The notes below the pieces were generated by a model, which saw only the letters and a list, made by a program, of their open reading frames with translations, was not told the DNA's origin and did no database searches. Of a stretch of DNA of 9,895 nt, positions 1-6,200 are shown in pieces; the stretch's first letter is position 1, and the number at the start of each line of letters is the position of its first letter. Source of the stretch: an uncultured Gammaproteobacteria bacterium. Its GTDB lineage: Bacteria; Pseudomonadota; Gammaproteobacteria; UBA9214. The position numbers were made by a program, and so were the translations under genes. Where the stretch lies: the NCBI GenBank assembly GCA_905480065.1, contig CAJQOV010000130.1, positions 1-9,895 on the forward strand, in the 5' to 3' direction.

Positions 1-389
1 CCCAGCAACAGCAGCATGACCACGTTGCGCAGTATCCGCGTGGAGGGAAGTCGCAGCAACCGCGCCGGCCGGGTGGCGAGTCGGCTGACGGTCAGCGGCG
101 GCAGATCTCCGGCCTGCACATTATAGGTGCGCACCAGTTCATCTTCCGCCAGCCCGACCAGTCGTGCATAACTGCGCAGGTAGCCCTTGACGAAAATCGG
201 CGCCGGCAGTGCCGCCTGGTTATCACTCTCCAGCGCGCGGATGATCGCCACATCCAGCTTCAGCTCGGCTGCGACTTTTTCGATATCGAGCTGGCGCGCC
301 TTGCGTGCGGCTACAAGTTGCGCACCAATCGACTGGCTGCCGCCCGACCCGGTGGCTGACAACGCCTCAGTTTCCGGATCGACGCTCAT
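1..389 (-). CDS. rodZ: RodZ, cytoskeletal helix-turn-helix membrane protein (N-terminal 129 residues, cut by window edge)
   Basis: The frame begins at the ATG at 389 and runs off the left edge. After a flexible start (MSVDPETEALSATGSGG) comes the cytoplasmic helix-turn-helix domain: IGAQLVAARKARQLDIEKVA (21-40), then ELKLDVAIIRALESDN and APIFVKGYLRSYARLVGL (63-80). A basic stretch (RLATRPARLLRLPSTRILRN, about 103-122) leads into the transmembrane segment, of which VVMLLLLG is visible. In RodZ the HTH binds the actin-like MreB and links it to the cell-wall elongation machinery; it is not mainly a DNA-binding domain. The periplasmic C-terminal domain is outside the window. AGGAG lies seven bases before the ATG. 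The start lies inside the end of pilF, suggesting coupled translation. Confidence 0.94.
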   Translation of the reverse strand, partial: MSVDPETEALSATGSGGSQSIGAQLVAARKARQLDIEKVAAELKLDVAIIRALESDNQAALPAPIFVKGYLRSYARLVGLAEDELVRTYNVQAGDLPPLTVSRLATRPARLLRLPSTRILRNVVMLLLL

Positions 390-1146
390 GCTCCCACTCC
401 TGCAACAACTTTGCCTGCTCGCTGTCGGGGAACCTGCTTCTCAGCTGCAGCGAATAATTCCCCCACGCCTGGTTATCACCGAGCGCGTACTCGGTCCGTA
501 TGGCAAGCCACAGGCTCTCCGGTGTCTGATTTTCGGACTCCTGGTAGCGCTGCAGCCAGGCACGTGTACGAAGATAATCCTGTCCCGCATAACTCAGTAG
601 CGCCATCTGGTAAAGTGCCGGACCGAATTTGGGGTTCTTGTCGAGCGACAGCCGGTAATACTTCTCTGCAGCCGCGGCGTCGGGTACGCCGGCCATGCAC
701 AAACCGGCATTGAACAGCGGCAGTTCCGGTGTCTTGTAGAAGCGATTGTTCGCCGCAATCAGGAATTGCTGTTCCGCCTCCTGGTAACGTCCGTTGCTGC
801 ACAGGAATTGCCCGTAATTGCTGTGCCCGTCCGAGTTGTCGGGATTGAGCTTCAGGCCGTGCAGATAATGCTTCTCTGCCAGCCCCTTGTCACCAACCTG
901 CGCATACAGGATGGCAATGACATCATGCGCCACGGCGTAATCCGGCTCCGCCTCGATCGCCTTCTGCAGCTTTTCCAGTGCCATTTCGTAGTTTTTGTCA
1001 CGCAGGTATTCGATACCCAGCTGGGTATTGGCACGTGCCGCTACCGCGGCTTTCTTGTCCTTGTCTTCCAGAGTCGGGTTGCTCGAACAGGCGCCGAGCA
1101 GGGTAACGCTGGCCAGAATACAGGCGTATACAACAGTTGATTTCAT
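367..1146 (-). CDS. pilF: PilF/PilW, type IV pilus pilotin lipoprotein with TPR repeats
   Basis: The product has 259 residues. A lipoprotein signal peptide (MKSTVVYACILASVTLLGAC) ends in the lipobox LGAC with Cys20 as the lipidation site; Ser at +2 predicts transfer to the outer membrane by Lol. The mature part is a run of TPR helices from about residue 36: TQLGIEYLRDKNYEMALEKL, AHDVIAILYAQVGDKGLAEK, DGHSNYGQFLCSNGRYQEAE and LFNAGLCMAGVPDAAAAEKY. PilF helps the secretin PilQ insert and multimerise in the outer membrane for type IV pili. It begins four bases inside the rlmN end (ATGA) with an AAGGTG-like Shine-Dalgarno sequence upstream, and its last 23 bases overlap rodZ. No other pilus gene is in the window; this placement next to rlmN and rodZ is typical of the block, so it does not by itself prove piliation. 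Confidence 0.94.
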   Translation of the reverse strand: MKSTVVYACILASVTLLGACSSNPTLEDKDKKAAVAARANTQLGIEYLRDKNYEMALEKLQKAIEAEPDYAVAHDVIAILYAQVGDKGLAEKHYLHGLKLNPDNSDGHSNYGQFLCSNGRYQEAEQQFLIAANNRFYKTPELPLFNAGLCMAGVPDAAAAEKYYRLSLDKNPKFGPALYQMALLSYAGQDYLRTRAWLQRYQESENQTPESLWLAIRTEYALGDNQAWGNYSLQLRSRFPDSEQAKLLQEWEHERRSGN

Positions 1147-2246
1147 ACGGGAGACACCTTGTTTGCCGATTGACTCCGCTCACGACGCCGCGTGCGGTCC
1201 TGAAACTGTCCGGCCAGCTGACCACAGGCCGCGTCGATATCGTCCCCGCGCGTCTTGCGGGTGATGGTCACAATTCCGGCCTGGTTGAGGATCTCGAAAA
1301 AACGGTGAATGCGGTTGTTGGAGCTGCGCAGATAACGCGTCTGCGGAAACGGGTTGAACGGAATCAGGTTGATCTTGGCCGGCACGCCGGACAGGCATTG
1401 CACCAGCTCGCGCGCGTGCTGGTCACTGTCGTTGACCCCGGCCAGCATGACGTACTCGAAAGTCACCCGCCGGCGCCCCTCTCCCACGTATTCCCTGCAG
1501 GTATCCAGCAACTCGCGAATCGGGTATTTACGGTTCAGCGGCACCAGCTCATTGCGCAACGCGTCATTCGGCGCATGCAGTGATACCGCCAGGCTCACAT
1601 CGCAGTCCTCGCGCAGCTGCCGGATCATCGGCACCACGCCGGCCGTGCTCAGGGTAATCCGGCGTTTGGACAAGCCGTAACCGAAATCATCGAGCATCAG
1701 GCGCATGGCGCGCACCACGTTGTCGTAATTCAGCAGCGGCTCGCCCATGCCCATCATCACCACGTTCGAGATGATGCGTTCACCTTCACCACGCTGACCA
1801 AGCAGATGTGCCGCCATCCACAACTGGGCAATGATCTCGCCGCTCGTCAGGTTGCGGTTGAAACCCTGCTGGGCAGTAGAACAGAAACTGCAATTGAGTG
1901 CGCATCCAACCTGGGAGGACACGCACAGGGTGCCGCGATCCGCCTCGGGTATGAATACCGTTTCGATGCAGTTGCCATCCGCCAGCCGGAACAGCCATTT
2001 GCGCGAGCCATCGTCGGACAGGCTGTCGGCAGCGACTTCCGGCAGGCGGATTTCCGCCAGTTGCTGCAGGCGCGTCTGCAGTGCCTTGCTGATATTGGTC
2101 ATGGCCGCAAAATCCGCCACCCCGTGTCCGTACACCCACTTCATGAGCTGCGTGGCACGAAACGGCTTTTCCCCATGCGCGCTGAAAAACGTCTCCAGAC
2201 CGGCGCGGTCGAGGTCAAGCAGATTGGTTCTGGCGGTATCGGTCAT
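1143..2246 (-). CDS. rlmN: RlmN, dual-specificity 23S rRNA (A2503) / tRNA (A37) C2-methyltransferase
   Basis: From the ATG at 2246 the product has 367 residues and begins MTDTARTNLLDLDRAGLETF; the frame is open up to 2408, but the extra 54 residues would overlap ndk and have no family match. The radical-SAM [4Fe-4S] motif CxxxCxxC is at Cys115, Cys119 and Cys122 (VGCALNCSFCSTAQQGFNR). The SAM-binding GMGEP is at 166-170, and the mechanistic Cys341, which carries the methylene or mS intermediate, is in GDDIDAACGQLAG. The remaining catalytic cysteine of the family is expected near Cys108-Cys122 and should be placed by alignment. RlmN methylates A2503 of 23S rRNA at the peptidyl transferase centre and A37 of some tRNAs, supporting translational fidelity. 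It depends on Fe-S assembly. The Shine-Dalgarno sequence is weak, and the gene ends in an ATGA overlap with pilF. Confidence 0.96.
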   Translation of the reverse strand: MTDTARTNLLDLDRAGLETFFSAHGEKPFRATQLMKWVYGHGVADFAAMTNISKALQTRLQQLAEIRLPEVAADSLSDDGSRKWLFRLADGNCIETVFIPEADRGTLCVSSQVGCALNCSFCSTAQQGFNRNLTSGEIIAQLWMAAHLLGQRGEGERIISNVVMMGMGEPLLNYDNVVRAMRLMLDDFGYGLSKRRITLSTAGVVPMIRQLREDCDVSLAVSLHAPNDALRNELVPLNRKYPIRELLDTCREYVGEGRRRVTFEYVMLAGVNDSDQHARELVQCLSGVPAKINLIPFNPFPQTRYLRSSNNRIHRFFEILNQAGIVTITRKTRGDDIDAACGQLAGQFQDRTRRRERSQSANKVSPV

Positions 2247-2268
2247 GCGCGGTTCGACCCGTATCGGG

Positions 2269-2697
2269 CTAGCGGGTTCGCTCGCAAACCCCTGCACTGA
2301 AGAAAAAGGCGATTTCCTGGGCCGCGGTTTCCGCGGCGTCTGAACCATGTACGGCATTCTCGTCCACGGTCTTGGCAAAATCAGCACGGATCGTGCCGGG
2401 TGCGGCATCGGCCGGATTGGTGGCCCCCATCAGCTCGCGGTTCTTCTTGATGGCATTTTCGCCTTCCAGAACCTGTACCACTACCGGGCCGGAGGTCATG
2501 AACTCGACCAGGTCCTTGTAGAATGGACGCTCCTTGTGGACAGCGTAGAACCCCTCGGCCTGCGCCCTGGTCAGGTGCAGCATCTTCATCGCCACGATAC
2601 GCAGGCCGTTTTTCTCAAAACGGCTGATGATCTCGCCAATCACATTCTTGGCCACCGCGTCAGGTTTGATAATCGAAAAGGTCCGTTCAATTGCCAT
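2269..2697 (-). CDS. ndk: Nucleoside diphosphate kinase
   Basis: The product has 142 residues (E. coli Ndk 143). It starts MAIERTFSIIKPDAVAKNVIG and shows the nucleotide-site stretch HKERPFYKDLVEFMTSGPVV, GATNPADAAPGTIR, and the active-site loop NAVHGSDA with the phosphorylated His117, then ETAAQEIAFFF. The enzyme transfers the gamma phosphate of ATP to NDPs and dNDPs through a phosphohistidine, balancing nucleotide pools in the cytosol. The start at 2697 has GGAG six bases upstream; a longer frame to 2739 adds 14 residues not found in the family. A likely promoter lies about 80 bp upstream. rlmN starts 22 bp after the stop, so this is the first gene of a four-gene unit. Confidence 0.97.
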   Translation of the reverse strand: MAIERTFSIIKPDAVAKNVIGEIISRFEKNGLRIVAMKMLHLTRAQAEGFYAVHKERPFYKDLVEFMTSGPVVVQVLEGENAIKKNRELMGATNPADAAPGTIRADFAKTVDENAVHGSDAAETAAQEIAFFFSAGVCERTR

Positions 2698-2773
2698 GCC
2701 ACACTCCAATTTAACTCCGGAAAACAAGAAACCCGCCAAAAAACGGGAGCTTAGTGAATAAATTCAAGCGGGT

Positions 2774-2802
2774 AGTTTAAGCGCAAGGCGGCGCGCAAGC
2801 AA
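2774..2802 (-). promoter_or_regulatory. Candidate promoter for ndk-rlmN-pilF-rodZ
   Basis: On the minus strand TTGCTT (2797-2802) is followed, after 17 bp, by TAAACT (2774-2779). Each box matches the sigma-70 consensus only partly. The transcript would start near 2767 and have a leader of about 70 nt before ndk. The AT-rich stretch just downstream (TTGAATTTATT) offers alternative -10 boxes, so the exact site is uncertain. Confidence 0.3.
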
Positions 2803-2863
2803 TGATAGCGGGGCAATAATCATCGCCTGCAGGAATGGATTGGCTTCAGCCCGGAAGGTGCCA

Positions 2864-2888
2864 GCCACAGGGGACACGGAGGACACAG
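2864..2888 (+). repeat. CACAGAG-type dispersed repeat, copy 1 (inverted relative to copy 2)
   Basis: It starts GCCACAGGGGACACGG and ends GGACACAG, followed by CGATGACAAA. It differs from the reverse complement of copy 2 at five of 25 positions. The two arms bracket 142 bp and could pair in RNA or single-stranded DNA. I found no clear target-site duplication outside the arms. Confidence 0.6.
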
Positions 2889-2908
2889 CGATGACAAATC
2901 CGGGAAAC

Positions 2909-2935
2909 CACCGGACAGCACTTCTTGAACCGGTG
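2909..2935. other. Second, weaker hairpin inside the inverted-repeat module
   Basis: CACCGG (2909-2914) and CCGGTG (2930-2935) are perfectly complementary and enclose a 15-base loop. The long loop makes it weaker than the neighbouring hairpin. Together they give the stretch between the repeat arms a structured character. Confidence 0.3.
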
Positions 2936-2983
2936 TCAACCTGTGCAGGCGTCCGGCTGCAAACGACAGGAATCCCCTTCCCC

Positions 2984-3012
2984 GCTGCCGGAAATGTTCA
3001 TTCCGGCGCAGC
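2984..3012. other. Strong hairpin inside the inverted-repeat module
   Basis: GCTG and CCGGAA on one side pair with TTCCGG and CAGC on the other, with a two-base bulge and a seven-base loop (ATGTTCA). On the plus strand a T-run (CTTTTTTA) follows about ten bases later, so it looks somewhat like a plus-strand terminator, but no plus-strand gene leads into it. On the minus strand it would be a structure in the mtkB 3' untranslated region. Confidence 0.45.
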
Positions 3013-3030
3013 CACAAGCCCTTTTTTACT

Positions 3031-3055
3031 CTGTGTACCCTGTGCCCTCTGTGGC
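3031..3055 (-). repeat. CACAGAG-type dispersed repeat, copy 2 (20 nt after mtkB)
   Basis: Read on the minus strand it starts GCCACAGAGGGCACAG and continues GTACACAG, then AGTAAAAAAGGG. It is the inverted partner of the copy at 2864-2888 (20 of 25 positions match) and resembles the copy at 6674-6698. It sits 20 nt downstream of the mtkB stop codon. Confidence 0.65.
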
Positions 3056-3075
3056 ATATTTTTCGATGTGCCAGG

Positions 3076-3945
3076 TCAGGAAAAAACGCGATGGGCGGTT
3101 TCACCGATCAGCGCCGGGTTGCGCACCACGTGCACGCCCAGTTCCTGCATGACATCCATCTTGGCGTTCGCGGTATCGGACTGACCGGAAATGATGGCCC
3201 CGGCATGACCCATGCGGCGCCCTGGTGGTGCCGAGACGCCGGCGATGAACCCTACTACCGGTTTTTTCATATGGTCACGCGCCCAGCGGGCCGCCTCGAC
3301 CTCCTGCTGACCGCCGATCTCGCCAATCATGATGACCGCATCGGTGTCCGGGTCCTGCTCGAAGGCACGCAGCACGGTGACGAAATCTGTGCCATTGACC
3401 GGGTCACCACCGATACCTACCGAGGTCGACTGGCCCATGCCCAGCGCCGACATCTGCTGGACGGCCTCGTAATTGAGCGTACCGGAGCGCGACACCACAC
3501 CGATGCGTCCCGGCGTGTAGATGTGCGCGGGCATGATGCCGACCTTGCAGGCCGCCGGGGTGATGATGCCCGGCGTATTCGGCCCGATGATGACGGTATT
3601 GTGATCCCTGGCATAGCGCTTGACCTGCACCATATCCTGTACCGGGACGCCGTCGGCAATCACCACGACCACACCGATACCCGCCTCGATCGCTTCCATG
3701 ATGGCATCAGCGGCAAATGGCGGCGGCACGAAAATGCCGGACACGTCGGCACCGGTCTGCTCGACCGCCTGGTGCACGGTATCGAATACCGGCAGGCCGA
3801 GGTGCTCCTGCCCACCCTTGCCCGGCGTTACGCCACCGACCATGGTGGTACCGTTTTTCATCGCCTCTTCGGCATGAAAGGTCGCATGCTGCCCGGTGAA
3901 ACCCTGGATAATGACGCGTGAATGCTTGTGTACGAATACGCTCAT
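3076..3945 (-). CDS. mtkB: Malate-CoA ligase (malate thiokinase) alpha subunit; succinyl-CoA synthetase alpha family
   Basis: The product has 289 residues, matching E. coli SucD (289). The CoA-binding Rossmann domain is at about 1-125: VIIQGFTGQHATFHAEEAM, GGVTPGKGGQEHLGLPVFDT and VPPPFAADAIMEAIEAGI. The second half has VSRSGTLNYEAV, VGIGGDPVNGTDF, MIGEIGG and the phosphohistidine loop GRRMGHAGAIISG, with the catalytic His247 (His246 in E. coli numbering). His247 carries phosphate from ATP to the acyl group during thioester formation. Thr124 (GPNTPG) replaces the cysteine of the usual GPNCPG motif. The start has GGGAG seven bases upstream and overlaps the mtkA stop by four bases (ATGA), implying translational coupling and equal subunit supply. 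The malate assignment comes from the lyase next door and the MtkB-like stretches; the family alone would only say succinyl-CoA synthetase type. Confidence 0.86.
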   Translation of the reverse strand: MSVFVHKHSRVIIQGFTGQHATFHAEEAMKNGTTMVGGVTPGKGGQEHLGLPVFDTVHQAVEQTGADVSGIFVPPPFAADAIMEAIEAGIGVVVVIADGVPVQDMVQVKRYARDHNTVIIGPNTPGIITPAACKVGIMPAHIYTPGRIGVVSRSGTLNYEAVQQMSALGMGQSTSVGIGGDPVNGTDFVTVLRAFEQDPDTDAVIMIGEIGGQQEVEAARWARDHMKKPVVGFIAGVSAPPGRRMGHAGAIISGQSDTANAKMDVMQELGVHVVRNPALIGETAHRVFS

Positions 3946-5111
3946 GAGGACGCTCCCAGTGTAGCCATGACCCTGGTGGCGGCATCATCGAGGTTGTCCG
4001 CCATGATAAACGGGAAGCCGGACTGCTCCAGTATCGGCGCACCCAGTTCGACATTGGTGCCAGCCAGGCGCACCACGATCGGCACATCGATGTTCAGGTC
4101 GCGCATCGCCTGCACCAGGCCTTCCGCAATCCAGTCACAACGATTGATACCGGCAAAGATGTTGACCAGGATGATCCTGACATTCGGGTCGGCAAGCACG
4201 ATACGAAACGCATTGCCGACCTTTTCCGGGGAAGCGCCACCACCGACATCCAGAAAGTTGGCCGGCTTGCCGTTGTGGAAACTGATGGCATCCATGGTCG
4301 CCATGGCGAGTCCCGCGCCATTCACAATACAGCCGACGTTACCATCCAGCGCAATATAATTCAGGCCGTGACCGGTTGCCTCGACCTCTTTCGGATCTTC
4401 CTCATCGAAGTCACGCAGTTCGATAATGTCGGGGTGCCGGTACAGGGCATTGCCATCGAACGACATCTTGGCGTCCAGTGCAATCAGCCTGCCGTCATCC
4501 ACCTCGGCCAGCGGATTGATCTCCACCAGCAGTGCATCCTTGTCGCGAAAGCAGCGATACAGGGCCAGCATCAACTTGCTGGCGACCGCGATCTGCTTGC
4601 CGCGCAGGCCGATCTTCGCGGCAATCTTGCGGCACTGGAAACCCATCAGCCCGACGGCGGGGTCAACCGACTCGCGAATGACTTTCTCCGGAGTGTCCCT
4701 GGCCACTTCCTCGATATTCATACCGCCGGAGGCCGAGGCAATCACGGTAATACGCTGGCTGGCGCGGTCGATGACCATGCCCAGGTAATATTCCTTTTCG
4801 ATGTTGCTGGCCTGCTCGACCAGCACGCGCTGCACCAGGCAGCCATCCGCACCGGTCTGCGGCGTCACCAGGTGGGCGCCCAGCATGGCGTTGGTATGCT
4901 GACGCACCTCGTCGAGGGAGCTGGCCACCTTCACACCACCGCCCTTGCCACGTCCGCCGGCATGGATCTGCGCCTTGACTACCCAGCGCTCTCCACCCAG
5001 GTCTTCGGCAATGGTGGCCGCGTTGTCAACGTTGTGTGCAACACGCCCTTTCGGCACCGGCACACCGTAACTGCGCAATAGTTCCTTGGTCTGGTATTCA
5101 TGAATATTCAC
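3942..5111 (-). CDS. mtkA: Malate-CoA ligase (malate thiokinase) beta subunit; succinyl-CoA synthetase beta family
   Basis: From the GTG at 5111 the product has 389 residues (E. coli SucC 388). The N-terminal ATP-grasp domain starts NIHEYQTKELL and has the nucleotide loop HAGGRGKGGGVK (50-61). The predicted Mg2+ ligands Asn199 (LLVEINPL) and Asp213 (ALDAKMSFDGNA) fall at the same numbers as in E. coli SucC. The C-terminal ligase domain carries GAGLAMATMD, ANFLDVGGGA and VNIFAGINRCDWIAEG (316-331). With MtkB it forms malyl-CoA from malate, ATP and CoA. Succinyl-CoA synthetases usually read VNIFGGIVRCD at that last motif; the AGIN version, and the neighbouring malyl-CoA lyase, favour malate over succinate. 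The stop overlaps the mtkB start as ATGA. A true SucC cannot be excluded without enzyme data or a phylogeny. Confidence 0.86.
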   Translation of the reverse strand: MNIHEYQTKELLRSYGVPVPKGRVAHNVDNAATIAEDLGGERWVVKAQIHAGGRGKGGGVKVASSLDEVRQHTNAMLGAHLVTPQTGADGCLVQRVLVEQASNIEKEYYLGMVIDRASQRITVIASASGGMNIEEVARDTPEKVIRESVDPAVGLMGFQCRKIAAKIGLRGKQIAVASKLMLALYRCFRDKDALLVEINPLAEVDDGRLIALDAKMSFDGNALYRHPDIIELRDFDEEDPKEVEATGHGLNYIALDGNVGCIVNGAGLAMATMDAISFHNGKPANFLDVGGGASPEKVGNAFRIVLADPNVRIILVNIFAGINRCDWIAEGLVQAMRDLNIDVPIVVRLAGTNVELGAPILEQSGFPFIMADNLDDAATRVMATLGASS

Positions 5112-5119
5112 GTGGCTGT

Positions 5120-5123
5120 CTCC
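5120..5123 (-). promoter_or_regulatory. Shine-Dalgarno sequence supporting a GTG start for mtkA
   Basis: GGAG on the minus strand lies eight bases before the GTG at 5111. A second option, ATG at 5135, has AGGA close upstream and would add eight residues (MGRIGDSH). The GTG start is preferred because the protein then begins (V)NIHEYQ, aligning with the MNLHEYQ start of SucC. Confidence 0.6.
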
Positions 5124-5150
5124 GATTCTTCCCATCGATTCCTGTGTAGG

Positions 5151-6125
5151 TTAGCTGCGTGCAGAGAGCGATTGCTCGATCTGATCGGCCTTGCTGACCA
5201 GTACCTGCGCCTGGCGAATGGATGCGGCATCGATCAGTCGCCCGTCCAGCGACACCGCGCCCTTGCCCTGTTTTGCTGCTTCCTCCATCGCGGTCAGGAT
5301 GCGGCGTGCGCGATCCACTTCCTTGTCGGTCGGGGTGAACACCTGGTGGGCCAGCTCGATCTGTGACGGGTGAATGGCCCATTTGCCTTCCATGCCGAGC
5401 GCCGCCATGCTGCCGGCTGCGGCAAGATAGCCATCCGGATCGTTGAAATCACCGAACGGCCCGTCGATCGGACGCAAGCCATAGGCGCGACAGGCCACCA
5501 CCAGGCGCGAGGCGGCAAAGTGCCACTGGTCACCCCAGTGCCGTTCGCGCCGCCCCTGCTCGTCCGGGTGTGTCAAGGTGTAATAGTCCGGGTTGGCGCC
5601 ACCCATGTTGGTGGTGCGCGCCTGGGTGGATGCCGCGTAATCGGCCACCCCGAATACCATCGCCTCCAGACGCTCCGGGCAGGTCTGGGCAATGCTCTCG
5701 ATATTGGCCATACCCAGGGCAGTTTCGATCAGGATGTGAAGGTTGATCTGCTTGATGCCCCTGGCGGCCTCGATCTGCTCCAGCATGGTCGATACGAACA
5801 GGATATCTGCCGGGGTGCCGACCTTGGGAATCAGGATGGTATCCAGTTTGTCGCCGGCCTGCTCGACCACGTCGACAATGTCACGATAGCAATAGTGGGT
5901 ATCCAGTCCGTTGATGCGTACGGCGACCGAACAATTCGACCAGTCCAGGTCGTTCAGGGCGGCGATAACATTCTTGCGCGCCTGTGCCTTGTCATCCGGA
6001 GCCACGGCATCCTCGAGATCCAGAAACACCACGTCGGCGCCGGCGGTCGGGGCCTTCTCCAGCATGCGCGTGTTGCTGCCGGGAACAGCCAGTTCACTTC
6101 GGTGCAGACGATTTCTAACGGCCAT
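5151..6125 (-). CDS. mcl: Malyl-CoA lyase (HpcH/HpaI aldolase family)
   Basis: The product has 324 residues, as in Methylorubrum extorquens MclA, and follows it closely from memory: LHRSELAVPGSN (7-18), DVVFLDLEDAVAPDDK (31-46), VRINGLDTHY (69-78), LIETALGMANIE (132-143), FGVADYAAST (158-167), RPIDGPFGDF (218-227), GKWAIHPSQI (247-256) and AVSLDGRLID (290-299). Glu134 and Asp162 are the expected Mg2+ ligands and Arg70 the expected substrate contact, by family analogy. The enzyme reversibly splits (S)-malyl-CoA into acetyl-CoA and glyoxylate in the cytosol. The start at 6125 has AGAGGA five bases upstream; a longer frame to 6185 adds 20 residues without family similarity. mtkA begins 39 bp downstream, and this pairing supports malyl-CoA rather than citramalyl-CoA or citryl-CoA as the substrate. 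A side activity on beta-methylmalyl-CoA cannot be excluded. Confidence 0.93.
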   Translation of the reverse strand: MAVRNRLHRSELAVPGSNTRMLEKAPTAGADVVFLDLEDAVAPDDKAQARKNVIAALNDLDWSNCSVAVRINGLDTHYCYRDIVDVVEQAGDKLDTILIPKVGTPADILFVSTMLEQIEAARGIKQINLHILIETALGMANIESIAQTCPERLEAMVFGVADYAASTQARTTNMGGANPDYYTLTHPDEQGRRERHWGDQWHFAASRLVVACRAYGLRPIDGPFGDFNDPDGYLAAAGSMAALGMEGKWAIHPSQIELAHQVFTPTDKEVDRARRILTAMEEAAKQGKGAVSLDGRLIDAASIRQAQVLVSKADQIEQSLSARS

Positions 6126-6178
6126 GACTATCCTCTTAAACTGTCTGGTTGATCTGAATATTCGGAAACAGGGAAACC

Positions 6179-6200
6179 CGCCCACCTGTCGTGATGGGCG
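6179..6200 (-). promoter_or_regulatory. Hairpin in the mcl leader
   Basis: CGCCCA and TGGGCG form a perfect six-base-pair stem with a ten-base loop, about 54 nt before the mcl start. On the minus strand the sequence after it is GGTTTCCCTGTTTCC, which is T-rich but not a run, so termination would be weak. It may be a leader structure of the mcl transcript or a partial barrier to read-through from iscX. Confidence 0.3.

Larger units (their letters stand above)
2698..3075. other. 378-bp intergenic region between mtkB and ndk
   Basis: No credible gene lies here. A minus-strand frame of 94 codons (2820-3104) exists, but it reads straight through both repeat arms (HRGHRVHRVKK) and overlaps the end of mtkB out of frame, so it is left out. 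The region holds two inverted repeat arms (2864-2888 and 3031-3055), two hairpins between them, and the likely ndk promoter (2774-2802). No clear intrinsic terminator for mtkB was found on the minus strand. Confidence 0.75.

Noticed and set aside
2247..2408. 54-residue N-terminal extension of RlmN
   Set aside because: It lies inside ndk in another frame and lacks RlmN similarity; the ATG at 2246 gives the normal N terminus.
2720..2750. CCCG / CGGG inverted motif followed by T-rich sequence in the ndk leader, as a possible terminator or attenuator
   Set aside because: Only four base pairs can form with an eight-base loop, too weak to call.
2864..3055. CRISPR array
   Set aside because: Only two degenerate arms in inverted orientation, unequal context and no regular spacers.
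2820..3104. 94-codon minus-strand frame downstream of mtkB
   Set aside because: It is made of read-through of the two repeat arms and the hairpin core, overlaps mtkB out of frame, and has no good start or domain.
3091..3921. 276-codon plus-strand frame opposite mtkB
   Set aside because: Histidine/aspartate/arginine-rich shadow with no recognisable domain; it covers a fully conserved ligase subunit.
4275..5081. 268-codon plus-strand frame opposite mtkA
   Set aside because: No family similarity, and it is explained as the complement of the conserved ATP-grasp gene.
5370..6152. 260-codon plus-strand frame opposite mcl
   Set aside because: Antisense shadow; the minus-strand frame matches malyl-CoA lyase end to end.
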